Below, piece after piece: positions 17,136 through 26,272 of a stretch of 44,671 nt of DNA. Position numbers and translations under genes: made by a program. The DNA is from CAINEC01 sp046303115 (lineage in GTDB: Bacteria > Bacteroidota > Bacteroidia > AKYH767-A > OLB10), in assembly GCA_046303115.1 (NCBI GenBank), contig JBKCGZ010000116.1, forward strand, positions 1 through 44,671, in the 5' to 3' direction. Position 1 is the first letter of the stretch; every line of letters begins with the position of its first letter. Under the pieces are notes generated by a model. It saw only the letters and a list, made by a program, of their open reading frames with translations, had not been told where the DNA came from and searched no databases.

Positions 17136-18346
17136 TATTGCTGGGGAGTCCACTCATTAATTTGTGTGACAATATTTTTTACATCCTCAAAAAACACTGC
17201 AGCCTTTGTGCTATCATCCGACGGAAGCATCCCTAATTTCTGCTTGGTAATTGGGTAATATCCCTTAATCAGATTGTTGGCTTCATTATACGACTCAAGC
17301 TTCCATACCCAGAATGGTAAATAATCTACCGCTGCAATTGAGTACTTATTATTTTTACGTGAAACGGTCAAGCGAACCATGATACCACCATCTCTGTTTC
17401 GGTCACGTTGATTAGAAATATAATTACCCAAGCTATATGCAACAGGAATTGAATCTTGCTGATGCTTCTTAAAATTAGTTTTAATGTACTTTACAGGCTC
17501 AACAACATGCGGATGCATTCCAATGATAGCATTTACTCCAGCATTGCTTAATATTTCTGCAGTAAGCTGTTGCTCTTTGTTTTCTTTGGTCTGATATTCA
17601 ACACCCCAGTGCATTACTGGAATAATTAAATTAGCCCCCATTGATTGTGCCTTTTTAACATCTCTGATCATAGCAGCACTATCAATCATATTCACGATGT
17701 TCGGATTTTTTACAATCAGTCCATTAGTACCATAAGTATAATTCAATATTGCAATTTTACATCCTGCAATATTTACTACAGGAGGATAAGAATTATTAAA
17801 GATGGCAGTGTCTGAAAAAGTACCTGTGTGTGGAATATTTAAGCTATCTAACACTTTAATTGTTCTTTCTAAACCTTTGCTTCCTCTATCTTGCGAATGA
17901 TTATTTGCGGTAACCAGGAAATCAAATCCAGCATTCTTTATTGCTACAGCATATTCATCGGGAGAAGAAAACTGCGGATATCCGGTGTATGGCTCACCGC
18001 CAAATGTAACTTCGAGATTTGCACAAGCCCAATCACATTTATTGATGTATGGTGCAATAAACTGGAACCAATGATCATAATGATATGCTTTTAATGAATC
18101 GTTATAAGCTGCAGAAATCATTGGTTGGTGTCCCATCATATCTCCACCAAATAACAATGTAAATGTAGTATCTGGTAATCCTGTTTTTTTAGGGACTTCT
18201 ACTATTTTCTTTTTATCTACCTGTGCAAATCCTAAAAACAGCGATAAGGAAACAGCAGAAAAAATTAATACGAGAATAATGGGTGATTTATATTTCATAA
18301 TAAACTTAACAACTAATGAATTAAAGAAATTATTGTCTGACATCAA
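17135..18346 (-). CDS. CapA family protein (poly-gamma-glutamate-type metallophosphatase fold)
   Basis: A 403-residue protein with an N-terminal helix (an alternative start at 18298 would make it the first segment: MKYKSPIILVLIFSAVSLSL). The CapA/PGA_cap domain is evident: LLFGGDMMGHQPMI, CANLEVTFGG, FDFLVTANNHSQDRG (conserved Asn-Asn-His), VMHWGVEY and GMHPHVVEP, the His/Asp pattern of a calcineurin-like phosphoesterase. CapA supports poly-gamma-glutamate capsule export in Bacillus; in Bacteroidota its substrate is unclear, and no capB/capC is in the window. It is coupled to the acyltransferase and lies 9 bases after the unknown 128-residue gene. Confidence 0.88.
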   Translation of the reverse strand: MMSDNNFFNSLVVKFIMKYKSPIILVLIFSAVSLSLFLGFAQVDKKKIVEVPKKTGLPDTTFTLLFGGDMMGHQPMISAAYNDSLKAYHYDHWFQFIAPYINKCDWACANLEVTFGGEPYTGYPQFSSPDEYAVAIKNAGFDFLVTANNHSQDRGSKGLERTIKVLDSLNIPHTGTFSDTAIFNNSYPPVVNIAGCKIAILNYTYGTNGLIVKNPNIVNMIDSAAMIRDVKKAQSMGANLIIPVMHWGVEYQTKENKEQQLTAEILSNAGVNAIIGMHPHVVEPVKYIKTNFKKHQQDSIPVAYSLGNYISNQRDRNRDGGIMVRLTVSRKNNKYSIAAVDYLPFWVWKLESYNEANNLIKGYYPITKQKLGMLPSDDSTKAAVFFEDVKNIVTQINEWTPQQ

Positions 18347-18355
18347 GAAACTAAA

Positions 18356-18742
18356 TTAGGATTCAACATAATAAACATCAGACTGATTACGAGTTATATT
18401 TTTGAATTCGAAGCAACCTTCACCGAGTGCAATTTCAATTAAATCAAATTGAATACAGCTTTGAGGCAAACCTTCAAATAACAACGTAAATTTATAAGGC
18501 TTCGCTGTATGTACTGAAGTCCAAGTAGGCGCAAGCGAAATATTTTCAAAATGCACAAGCTTACTATGATGATTACTATGTTGATCAAATAAATAAGTAG
18601 AACCCCAGATACGAAGATTAACAGGCTCCGAAGACAATATAGAAACATGTACAACCACCTGCGATTCTACCGCAACGGCATCAGCAGCTAACGTTGCTGT
18701 TTCAGTATCAAGCTCTATCGAATATTTAATTGAATCAGACAT
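18356..18742 (-). CDS. Hypothetical protein, 128 residues
   Basis: I do not recognise a family. The product has no signal peptide or membrane helix. It reads as all-beta: alternating short strands with ATLAADAVAVESQVVVHVS and VNLRIWGSTYLF, then YKFTLLFEGLPQSCIQFDLIE. The N-terminus is acidic. The gene is packed between the GyrI-like gene (9 bases) and the CapA gene (9 bases) in the same direction, so it is probably translated from the same message. Role unknown. Confidence 0.65.
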   Translation of the reverse strand: MSDSIKYSIELDTETATLAADAVAVESQVVVHVSILSSEPVNLRIWGSTYLFDQHSNHHSKLVHFENISLAPTWTSVHTAKPYKFTLLFEGLPQSCIQFDLIEIALGEGCFEFKNITRNQSDVYYVES

Positions 18743-18751
18743 AAATCTCTC

Positions 18752-19240
18752 CTATCTCAAAGGTATATAAATTTCTTCTCTAACAAGGAGATTATTACGG
18801 TCATAATCGATTGGTAGCTTCATAAAATGCGGACGATTATCTAATTGCTCGTCATTATCAACCAACCATTCCACAAAGATATATTGAAAGGTTTTATTGA
18901 TATCAGTTGCTAATCCTTCATGAATAAATACAGCATAACGTCCGCCAGGTATAATTAACTTTTCAAAATCATAATCAGAAGTTGAATCTGACTTCACACC
19001 AGCGAATTTATCAAACAGCTGAGTAGGATTGTAACTTTCAAAATAATGTTCACTGTAAATATTTACATCGTAATAACATGAACCATCATACTCTTTTAAC
19101 TGAGGTTTACTTTTCATGAACTTTTGCCAGACTTCGTTTGCTTTAAAATCAGCCATTGACATTTGCATACTAAATCCTACAACTGAAAATTCAGAAATCA
19201 AATCAAACCCTAAAAAAATATCACTTTTGGTTATCTTCAT
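18752..19240 (-). CDS. GyrI-like effector-binding domain protein
   Basis: A 162-residue cytoplasmic protein made of a single GyrI-like/AraC effector-binding domain with no DNA-binding part. Support: the C-terminal block IPGGRYAVFIHEGLATDI (the 'PGG.Y.vf.h.G' motif), FVEWLVDNDEQLDNRPHF and the closing VREEIYIPLR. Such domains bind small molecules, often hydrophobic amines. Stand-alone copies in Bacteroidota are uncharacterised. Its first 20 bases overlap the end of the upstream gene (19221-19240), implying translational coupling. Confidence 0.8.
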   Translation of the reverse strand: MKITKSDIFLGFDLISEFSVVGFSMQMSMADFKANEVWQKFMKSKPQLKEYDGSCYYDVNIYSEHYFESYNPTQLFDKFAGVKSDSTSDYDFEKLIIPGGRYAVFIHEGLATDINKTFQYIFVEWLVDNDEQLDNRPHFMKLPIDYDRNNLLVREEIYIPLR

Positions 19241-19667
19241 AATAAGGTTGAATTGAAATAATTTTTGAAGGCTTATCAGATAAATACCATGTATTATTAT
19301 ACTTTACCCATTCACTTTTCATCTGATAAACGTAATCGCCTAACCCATCCAACAACCAATACTGATTAACAAATACAGTCGCTATTGTTGAGTCATTATT
19401 AAACTCAGTTGTAAGAATCTCGGTTTTTTTAAATTTATTATTGACATTGAACTGCGCATCCCAGTAAGAAAAATAATCGCCACCAATACTATCACGATTT
19501 AATTTAGTTGAAGGCGATATAAAATCATCAACTCGTAGTTTATAAGCAGTTTCTATTAATGAAGTATTCGAAATTACATCGTAAAACAGATTAATCCGAA
19601 GATTTAAATCTTGAGCATTAACATTAAATGCAAACAAAAGTAATAAGCAAGTGAGAAATCTTTTCAT
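19221..19667 (-). CDS. Secreted hypothetical protein, 148 residues
   Basis: The signal peptide is clear (MKRFLTCLLLLFAFNVNAQ). The mature part is small and beta-rich; TVFVNQYWLLDGLGDYVYQM followed by SEWVKYNNTWYLSDKP resembles the last strands of NTF2/SnoaL-like folds, but this is weak. No catalytic motif is seen. It lies between the TauE/SafE transporter (1 base gap) and the GyrI-like gene (20-base overlap), so it belongs to the same operon. Function unknown. Confidence 0.65.
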   Translation of the reverse strand: MKRFLTCLLLLFAFNVNAQDLNLRINLFYDVISNTSLIETAYKLRVDDFISPSTKLNRDSIGGDYFSYWDAQFNVNNKFKKTEILTTEFNNDSTIATVFVNQYWLLDGLGDYVYQMKSEWVKYNNTWYLSDKPSKIISIQPYYEDNQK

Positions 19668-19668
19668 A

Positions 19669-20442
19669 TTATAAAATTCCTATTCCTAACATTAGTGCAA
19701 TACAACTTAAAAATACAACAATTAAGGTTTGTATCGATTTTAAGGTAACTTTCTGAATATATTTTTTACCAATTAATGACCCGCTTAATGCAGCAAATAC
19801 TGCTACCACCATCAGATTTAATTGTGAGTTTAAATTCAAGTCAGACCAATTCTGAATATAAATCGACAAACGAGAGATATCAACTAAACAAGCTATCAAA
19901 ACACCTGTGGCGATATATGATTCTTTTGACAATCCAGCCTTCATTAAAAACATCGAGCGTAATGCACCTTGATTTCCTGAAAGTCCTCCGAAGAATCCAC
20001 TAAAGAATCCTCCAATCATATAACTTATTTTACCAGTAACATTAAATGTCCATTGAGGTACTAATTCAACAATAACAAAACCAATCATTAAAAATGAAAC
20101 AAGCAACTTAACAGGAGTTATAGTAGCATCTATACCTAAAACAGAATACCCATAATTAAATTGTTGAATAGAAATATAATCTAATAGCTTAGCACCTACA
20201 AGCGACATAATAACTGCAGTCAGCGCAAAGGGTAAAGCCACGTTATAAGCTATGTGTTTTCTAAGCAAGGAAAATTTGAATAGGTTATTTGAAAAATGCA
20301 CAATAGCTGTTAAGGCAATCGACTCCTGCACTGAAAAGAACAAACAGAAAAAGGGTGTTAAGATTGTCCCTAATCCAAATCCAGAAAAGAAAGTCATTAT
20401 TGCTGCAACAAATGCTACTACTGCAATTAGAATTAACAACAT
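19669..20442 (-). CDS. TauE/SafE-family sulfite exporter-like membrane protein
   Basis: A 257-residue inner-membrane protein of about eight helices. The first helix pair with FFSGFGLGTILTPFF and the later SYMIGGFFSGFFGGLSGNQG repeat the paired Gly-rich motif that defines the two half-domains of TauE/SafE (DUF81). The family is linked to efflux or uptake of sulfite, sulfonates or organosulfur anions. The substrate is not readable. It starts 14 bases after the radical-SAM gene. comB, another sulfonate-related gene, lies about 3 kb upstream in the same direction; whether the two are connected is unclear. Confidence 0.85.
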   Translation of the reverse strand: MLLILIAVVAFVAAIMTFFSGFGLGTILTPFFCLFFSVQESIALTAIVHFSNNLFKFSLLRKHIAYNVALPFALTAVIMSLVGAKLLDYISIQQFNYGYSVLGIDATITPVKLLVSFLMIGFVIVELVPQWTFNVTGKISYMIGGFFSGFFGGLSGNQGALRSMFLMKAGLSKESYIATGVLIACLVDISRLSIYIQNWSDLNLNSQLNLMVVAVFAALSGSLIGKKYIQKVTLKSIQTLIVVFLSCIALMLGIGIL

Positions 20443-20456
20443 ACTTTTATTTTAAT

Positions 20457-22103
20457 TTAATTTATGCCAAAGTAATTAGGCTTTTCAGTTCCTGAATATT
20501 GCACCACCAGATATTTATTCTCTTCAAGATTTTTGAAATAGCTTTTACATACATCATTACACTCCATTATCACAAAACGATATTGATGATGATCTAGTTT
20601 GTGATTTAAAATTAATTCACTTTTCAGTGATTTATCAATTTCTGGCAGATAGCGCTGTTGTGGTTTTACTTTATAGTTTAACTGATAATCAATGGTCATC
20701 AACAATTGTAAATTAATATCCTCCTGATAATTTTCAATGATAAAATTATTTAATGCATCGTATACATCAAACAGAGTATGATGATGAAAATCGTATTTGG
20801 AATTAAAGTAAACACCTAATTGATGTAAAAAATCGAAAATACTATACTTATCCGCTACATACTTCAGTGTATGGACAGCACGCTTTTTATTCCAGTAAAC
20901 CTCTAGTGCTTCTTCGAGTAAAACAATTTGCTCTAACTGATATGCACTTAAGAAATCACTTTTGATGATCTGATACGGCGGATTAGGATCAAATTCATAG
21001 CCATATTTCTCATGCTTATCACGTACTGGCGTGCCGCGCAAGAATTTCAAAAATCCAAGTTGCAACTCAGATGGATGCAAGGCAAAAACAGATTCAAAAC
21101 TAAACTTGATATCTTCCCATTCATCAAGTGGTAGTCCAACAATTAAATCTAGGTGCATTTCAATAATATCATCTAGCTGCTTTATTACAGCTGCTGTTTT
21201 ATCGAAATTCTGTTTACGACTAACTTCTAAATTCGCTTTTTGATTTACGGTTTGAATTCCTATTTCAAATCGAAACACCCCGGGAGGAACATTTTCGCGA
21301 ATGTATTTTACGATATCAGGATGAACGATATCAGCAGTAATTTCAAACTGATAAATATTTCCAGGCTTATGATGCTCTAAAATAAAACTAAACATGTCAA
21401 TGGTGAAATCTCTCTTCACATTGAATGTTCTATCTAAGAATTTAATTACGCGGCCATGATTAATCAAGTAAAGCAAATTACTTTTAATTGTTTCAATTGG
21501 CAGATAGCGCACTTTATTATCTAGAGAAGCTAAACAAAACTCACACTTATACGGACAGCCTCTTGATGTTTCGATGTAACCGACTTTGTTTTTCAACTCT
21601 GCAGGATTATCAAATTGATAAGGATTTATTCCTGCATAATTCTTTAAATCGAAAGTGACACTTTGCGGAATAAAAACTACTTCATTATTTGCATTCTTAT
21701 GTACAAGGTTTGGAACATTGGATACATCGGGATAATTATTCAGGAAATTTTCCATCGGAATTTCCCCTTCGCCTACAATGATATAATCGACAAAAGGTTT
21801 ATTGATAATATCGTCGTATTCATAACTCACTTCAGGTCCGCCTAAAAGAATTTTAATTTCAGGATTGATTTCCTTTAACAATTTAGCGACTGCCATTGTA
21901 GGAGTAATATTCCAGATATAACAACTAAACGTTACGATATCGAAATCTTTGCAGAATTGAGCAATTGATTCAGGCGATTCTTTAATTGTAAATTCTTTAA
22001 ATGATAGTCCTTGATGACGATCTTTATTCAGACTATACAAAAGTCGTATAGCTAAATTCAGATGAATATATTTTGCATTAAGAGTAGTTAGTAATACTTT
22101 CAT
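20457..22103 (-). CDS. B12-binding domain radical SAM protein (DUF4080-type)
   Basis: A 548-residue cytoplasmic enzyme. Residues about 1-130 form a B12-binding-like Rossmann domain (NPEIKILLGGPEVSYEYDD), though the cobalamin His motif DxHxxG is not obvious. The radical-SAM core follows, with RGCPYKCEFC supplying the 4Fe-4S ligands Cys183, Cys187 and Cys190, then a TIM-barrel (EITADIVHPDIVKYI, DLIVGLPLDEWEDI). The C-terminal 170 residues fit DUF4080. The family performs unknown radical chemistry, often methyl or sulfur transfer. It sits amid envelope genes with tight spacing (18 and 14 bases). Confidence 0.85.
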   Translation of the reverse strand: MKVLLTTLNAKYIHLNLAIRLLYSLNKDRHQGLSFKEFTIKESPESIAQFCKDFDIVTFSCYIWNITPTMAVAKLLKEINPEIKILLGGPEVSYEYDDIINKPFVDYIIVGEGEIPMENFLNNYPDVSNVPNLVHKNANNEVVFIPQSVTFDLKNYAGINPYQFDNPAELKNKVGYIETSRGCPYKCEFCLASLDNKVRYLPIETIKSNLLYLINHGRVIKFLDRTFNVKRDFTIDMFSFILEHHKPGNIYQFEITADIVHPDIVKYIRENVPPGVFRFEIGIQTVNQKANLEVSRKQNFDKTAAVIKQLDDIIEMHLDLIVGLPLDEWEDIKFSFESVFALHPSELQLGFLKFLRGTPVRDKHEKYGYEFDPNPPYQIIKSDFLSAYQLEQIVLLEEALEVYWNKKRAVHTLKYVADKYSIFDFLHQLGVYFNSKYDFHHHTLFDVYDALNNFIIENYQEDINLQLLMTIDYQLNYKVKPQQRYLPEIDKSLKSELILNHKLDHHQYRFVIMECNDVCKSYFKNLEENKYLVVQYSGTEKPNYFGIN

Positions 22104-22121
22104 GTTTCGTTTATCAAAGAA

Positions 22122-22592
22122 TTACTGACTGATTATTTTTTTCATTGGGAAATATTCGTAACGCATCGTATCCTTTTCCTTTCCTCCTATTGTTGCCAAC
22201 ATCGAATCAGGTGTGAAGAATGTATAAGAAATTACTTGCGGAAAATCGTGGGTTTTATTTTCAAATACTAATTGATGATTATTACATTTTTTCAAATAAA
22301 AATCTGTTTTATGTTCTTCACCTTTTAACAAGAATGAAGTTGCATAAACATAACTACCAAGATTTTTATAAATCTTCATTGTTTCAAAAAACAACGTATC
22401 CTCATTATTCATTAGCACACAATTACCATTATAGACATTTGCATTCTCCATCTTCCAGCATTCTTTCATTTGTCCCTCATTCACATAAACCTTCCAATCG
22501 CCGTTCATTTTCATTATAACAGCATCTTGATTTTTACATGAATAAAGTGAAATTGCCAGACATAAAACAACTATTCTTAAAATTAAATTCAT
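22122..22592 (-). CDS. DUF6265-like lipoprotein
   Basis: The start at 22592 gives 156 residues with a lipoprotein signal (MNLILRIVVLCLAISLYSC); the in-frame ATG at 22625 would overlap the upstream gene. The mature part is a small beta-barrel-like domain with GDWKVYVNEGQMKECWKME, a central FFETMKIYKN, and VFENKTHDFPQVISYTFF, the 'FEN.THDFPQ' stretch of DUF6265 proteins. The function of this family is unknown. It follows the phospholipase C-like gene by 25 bases. Confidence 0.75.
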   Translation of the reverse strand: MNLILRIVVLCLAISLYSCKNQDAVIMKMNGDWKVYVNEGQMKECWKMENANVYNGNCVLMNNEDTLFFETMKIYKNLGSYVYATSFLLKGEEHKTDFYLKKCNNHQLVFENKTHDFPQVISYTFFTPDSMLATIGGKEKDTMRYEYFPMKKIISQ

Positions 22593-22617
22593 GTACAATA
22601 TTAACGATATCCTTCCA

Positions 22618-23595
22618 TTAATCATCGTGACCTTTCAGAAAAATAGTAGAAACTTTAGTTGACTGGGATAGATTAATTGAGTCCGCTATTTCTTCTTGTA
22701 AAACTCCATCATTATTGCCAACTTTTAATATCGGCATACCTGCATTGACCCACGCCGTATACCAAAACGAGGCAGTCATTATAATTGCTTTCCGCATTCG
22801 ACTTTCGACCATTCCATTTAAAAGATTATTATAAGCCTGAGAATATTCTTTGCTATATACTTTTATCACCTGCCTACCTTTAATTTCATAGGAGTACTTC
22901 TTGTCCGCATCAAACTGTTTATTCAATAAGGCCTCGAGAAATAAAACAGAATCTTTCGCAGCATAACTTTCGGTCAGCGTTTGCCAAATAAATGCACTAG
23001 GATTATCAATATAAAGCGAACGCCCGAGTAGATAATTATAATTATCACCCATCAATTCAGGAATACGCGACTCCCAAAATCCGTGTATCCCATGCTGACC
23101 AGTTAATTGTCCGTTGTAATTACGCGTACAATGTAAGGGCACATGTGCATCGCCGATATAATGTCCGATTTCAGCAGAGTATTTTAAAATCTTGTATTCA
23201 TTTTTTTCTTTAAAAGCATTTGTTAATCGGTATAACATCATTTGAATATGATACGGAACAATACCATGAGCTTTCAGCGTATCCTCACCTATTTTAGCAA
23301 TAGCTTCTTTCCAATTATGCGGCAACGAATCGAAGGGATGATCACCATAACGATCTAAGTCGATATAATGCCTTGGAGCCTCTTCAGGATCGGCATAGCG
23401 ACGCATATCTGGATCAACCGCATGTTTTGTAATAAAATCGATGTTGGCCTTGTAGAATTGAAGAAGCGGCTGGGGTAAACAATACACCGCCTTTTGATTT
23501 ATACGTTGATGTCCCCAGAAGCCCCATCCATTTAATTCAACACTAAAAGCAAAAATGACAACAACTAAACTGATTATAAAAACAAGTTTTTTCAT
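22618..23595 (-). CDS. Secreted zinc-dependent phospholipase C / S1-P1-like protein
   Basis: A 325-residue exported protein (signal peptide about residues 1-23). The mature N-terminus begins WGFWGHQRINQ, matching the Trp that coordinates zinc in the PLC/S1-P1 nuclease fold once the signal is cut. Other ligands are seen in HAVDPDMRR, APRHYIDLDRY, SAEIGHYIGDAHVPLHCT and GQHGIHGFWESRIPEL, giving a tri-zinc site. Annotated Bacteroidota relatives are called zinc dependent phospholipase C family proteins; the substrate could be lipid or nucleic acid. It heads the long minus run 15613-23595; no clear TAnnTTTG site was found in the 87-base upstream gap. Confidence 0.85.
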   Translation of the reverse strand: MKKLVFIISLVVVIFAFSVELNGWGFWGHQRINQKAVYCLPQPLLQFYKANIDFITKHAVDPDMRRYADPEEAPRHYIDLDRYGDHPFDSLPHNWKEAIAKIGEDTLKAHGIVPYHIQMMLYRLTNAFKEKNEYKILKYSAEIGHYIGDAHVPLHCTRNYNGQLTGQHGIHGFWESRIPELMGDNYNYLLGRSLYIDNPSAFIWQTLTESYAAKDSVLFLEALLNKQFDADKKYSYEIKGRQVIKVYSKEYSQAYNNLLNGMVESRMRKAIIMTASFWYTAWVNAGMPILKVGNNDGVLQEEIADSINLSQSTKVSTIFLKGHDD

Positions 23596-23682
23596 GCCTG
23601 CAAAATTGCATCATGCAAAAACTAAAAACAATAGTGACACTAAAGTTAAACGATTATAAATGTTTGCTGTCGGATAAAAAAT

Positions 23683-24414
23683 TTACTGCTTCAGTAAATC
23701 GACCATTACTCCATTGATAATTCCTGGAACAACAGGTGCTTGATTAGGAGTCAAACAATATTCGATATCCTTATCGATATTTAATTTCTTTAATCGGTTG
23801 CGATGTGAGGACTCTTCAAGGAATCCATTTAAATCATCTTTAGCCAACAAATAAAGTCGTTCAGCAATAATTGCAGTATCACGCAAATTAGTAAATTCAA
23901 AATTACCTCGCATATGATGCACAACAGCACCAGCAAATAGGCTATCTTCCATATTCACAGAATTTTTCCATCCTGAGCAAAGCAGCACAATGTTACCTTC
24001 TTGCTTTGACAACCACGAACACAAAGCATCTAAATTTAAAAATGAACCAACCACAATTTGCTTTGCGCCCTTTGCAGCAGCAATTGCTTGCGTACCGTTG
24101 GTAGTAGTTAGTGCAATATCACGACCTTTCACCTTTTCATCCATATAGCTAAATGGTGAATTACCGATATCAAATCCTTCTAGCATTTCACCATTACGCT
24201 CCGCTCCGATTAAGAATCCTTTCTCTCTGTAAGCAATACTCTCATCGATTGTAGCAACTGGAACTATACTATTTACCCCTTGTGTAAAAGCGACACACAT
24301 CGATGATGTAGCACGCAAAACATCAATCACTACAACCGTTGCATTTGATAAATCATGCAAGTGTATAAGTGCAGGTGTTAAGCAAACTTCTATCGTACGA
24401 TTACTTCCCGACAT
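23683..24414 (-). CDS. comB: 2-phosphosulfolactate phosphatase (ComB family)
   Basis: A 243-residue cytoplasmic Mg-dependent phosphatase, normal length for ComB. Supporting segments: ATVVVIDVLRATSSM near the N-terminus, IGAERNGEMLEGFDIGNSP, and ALTTTNGTQAIAAAKGA with the TTNGT loop. In archaea it makes sulfolactate for coenzyme M. Bacteroidota have no coenzyme M pathway in general, and no ComA or ComC is in the window, so the physiological role here (perhaps another sulfonate) is open. Co-directional with and 6 bases after gcvT. Confidence 0.88.
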   Translation of the reverse strand: MSGSNRTIEVCLTPALIHLHDLSNATVVVIDVLRATSSMCVAFTQGVNSIVPVATIDESIAYREKGFLIGAERNGEMLEGFDIGNSPFSYMDEKVKGRDIALTTTNGTQAIAAAKGAKQIVVGSFLNLDALCSWLSKQEGNIVLLCSGWKNSVNMEDSLFAGAVVHHMRGNFEFTNLRDTAIIAERLYLLAKDDLNGFLEESSHRNRLKKLNIDKDIEYCLTPNQAPVVPGIINGVMVDLLKQ

Positions 24415-24420
24415 ACTTTC

Positions 24421-25524
24421 TTATTGCTGAATAAATGGAGTTTTAACTACTGTTGCTTTAATTTTTTTATCACGAATAGCAACATAAATATCAGAACCAG
24501 GAGTTGCAAAAGCAGTTTGCACATAGCCCATACCGATAGCCTTTTGTAATGATGGCGATTGCGTTCCTGATGTAACAACACCAATCTCATTTCCATCGGC
24601 ATCACAAAGTGTATATCCATGACGAGGAATTCCTTTCTCAATCATTTCAAAGCCGCATAACTTACGCGTTACTCCGTTATCCTTTTGAGATTTCAATGCA
24701 TCAGAATTTGTAAATGACTTGGTGAATTTCGTAATCCATCCTAATCCTGCTTCAATAGGTGAAGTTGTATCGTCAATGTCATTTCCATAAAGACAGAAAG
24801 CCATTTCAAGACGTAATGTATCACGAGAACCTAATCCCGCAGGTTTAATACCATAAGCAGCTCCTGCATTCATCACTGCATCCCAGATTGTTTGCGCAAA
24901 TTGATTTTCGAAATACAATTCGAATCCACCCGCACCCGTGTAGCCCGTATTGCTGATAATTACATTCGGACAACCAGCAAACTCGCCTTTAGTAAAATTG
25001 TAATAGGGGATGGAATTTAAATCAACAGAAGTTAACGATTGAAGCGCCTGAGATGTCATAGGACCCTGAACTGCCAAAAGCGATGTTCTATCAGAAATAT
25101 TATGCATTTCAACACCATCGGTATTATGCTGGCTGATCCAATTCCAATCTTTATCAATATTACCTGCATTTACTACAAGCATCCAGTTATTATCTTCTAG
25201 CTTATAAACTAAAAGATCATCAACAATACCACCTTCTGCATTTGGCATACAAGAATATTGCGCTTTCCCTGGAGTCAGCTTAGAGGCATCATTACTTGTA
25301 ACGCGCTGAATTAAGTCGAGTGCACCCTCACCTTTCAGGATAAACTCACCCATATGACTTACATCAAAAACACCTACAGCCTTACGAACTGTTTCATGTT
25401 CAATGTTAATTCCTTCGTATTGAACAGGCATTAAATAACCTGCAAAAGGGACCATTTTCGCATTTAGCGCTTTATGGGTTTCGGTCAATGCCGTATTTTT
25501 TAATTCAGTAGCTACAGTAGACAT
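24421..25524 (-). CDS. gcvT: Glycine cleavage system aminomethyltransferase (T-protein)
   Basis: A 367-residue cytoplasmic enzyme of normal length that transfers the methylene group of H-protein-bound aminomethyl to tetrahydrofolate. Diagnostic parts are GVFDVSHMGEFILKG with the catalytic Asp region, LLAVQGPMTSQALQS, ISNTGYTGAGGFELYF, RDTLRLEMAFCLYGND, and the C-terminal barrel with DADGNEIGVVTSGTQSPSL. The H- and P-proteins are not in this window. No glycine riboswitch fold was noticed in the 51 bases upstream. comB follows 6 bases on. Confidence 0.95.
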   Translation of the reverse strand: MSTVATELKNTALTETHKALNAKMVPFAGYLMPVQYEGINIEHETVRKAVGVFDVSHMGEFILKGEGALDLIQRVTSNDASKLTPGKAQYSCMPNAEGGIVDDLLVYKLEDNNWMLVVNAGNIDKDWNWISQHNTDGVEMHNISDRTSLLAVQGPMTSQALQSLTSVDLNSIPYYNFTKGEFAGCPNVIISNTGYTGAGGFELYFENQFAQTIWDAVMNAGAAYGIKPAGLGSRDTLRLEMAFCLYGNDIDDTTSPIEAGLGWITKFTKSFTNSDALKSQKDNGVTRKLCGFEMIEKGIPRHGYTLCDADGNEIGVVTSGTQSPSLQKAIGMGYVQTAFATPGSDIYVAIRDKKIKATVVKTPFIQQ

Positions 25525-25575
25525 AGTTGATAGTTAAATGAGGACGCTAAAATAATAAATTTAAGGGTATACGCC

Positions 25576-26253
25576 CTATTTACTAAGCTCTTGAAAAGAA
25601 ATATCATAAATTGGATATTGCTGATAGCCTGAATAATCAAAATGCCACCATTCCGTCGCAAAAAGCTGAAAACCATTGCATGTCATTGCCTGCTGCAGGA
25701 GCTCCACATTTTTTGATTGAAGTTTAGTCCGATCTTTTGAATTTGCTGCTGCCTTTTCAGAAAAATCATCATAGGCTGTAGGCATATCCAACGGCTTACC
25801 AGTTTTCAAATCATAAAGACCTACATCAACCGCACAACCTCGATTATGACGGGATCCTTTTTTAGGGTCAGCGACATATCGATCATCGTGAATTATCTCC
25901 CAAAATTTAACCGTATAACGGTAAGGCCTATACGCATCGTAAATAACTAAACCAACATTATGGGGTTTAAGAAAATCTATTACTTTCAAAAGAGCAGCAT
26001 GAGCATCAAGCGATAAAAACAATGTAGCCGTGTCATATACTACTTTATGAGTGAAGTTATCTGCCGTGGCATACTTTATATCTTGTTTAACACACTCACT
26101 TTTAAGTGCTACTAAACGAAAATTTGAGTTGATAGCTATTACACTATCATAATTCGATTGATTAACAATAAACAACTGTGCAAATACATCGCTGTTAAAA
26201 TTCAGCAAAATAAAAAAAATCAAAAACCAATGATTAAAAATTCGCAACCTCAT
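25576..26253 (-). CDS. VanX-like D-Ala-D-Ala dipeptidase (M15D)
   Basis: A 225-residue exported enzyme (signal peptide to about FNSDVFAQ). Core motifs of VanX/DdpX are intact: IYDAYRPYRY, GSRHNRGCAVDVGL (zinc His and Asp) and FATEWWHFDY (catalytic Glu and zinc His). The family cleaves D-alanyl-D-alanine dipeptide; exported members in Gram-negatives act in the periplasm. It is the second M15 enzyme in the window, distinct from the VanY-like lipoprotein at 1343-2059. No vancomycin-resistance genes surround it, so wall recycling is likelier than resistance. Confidence 0.92.
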   Translation of the reverse strand: MRLRIFNHWFLIFFILLNFNSDVFAQLFIVNQSNYDSVIAINSNFRLVALKSECVKQDIKYATADNFTHKVVYDTATLFLSLDAHAALLKVIDFLKPHNVGLVIYDAYRPYRYTVKFWEIIHDDRYVADPKKGSRHNRGCAVDVGLYDLKTGKPLDMPTAYDDFSEKAAANSKDRTKLQSKNVELLQQAMTCNGFQLFATEWWHFDYSGYQQYPIYDISFQELSK

Positions 26254-26272
26254 TTTATTGAATATTTAATTT

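Noticed and set aside
25564..25577. AGGG/CCCT hairpin overlapping the VanX-like stop codon
   Set aside because: Only four pairs and no clean T-run, so it was not listed as a terminator.
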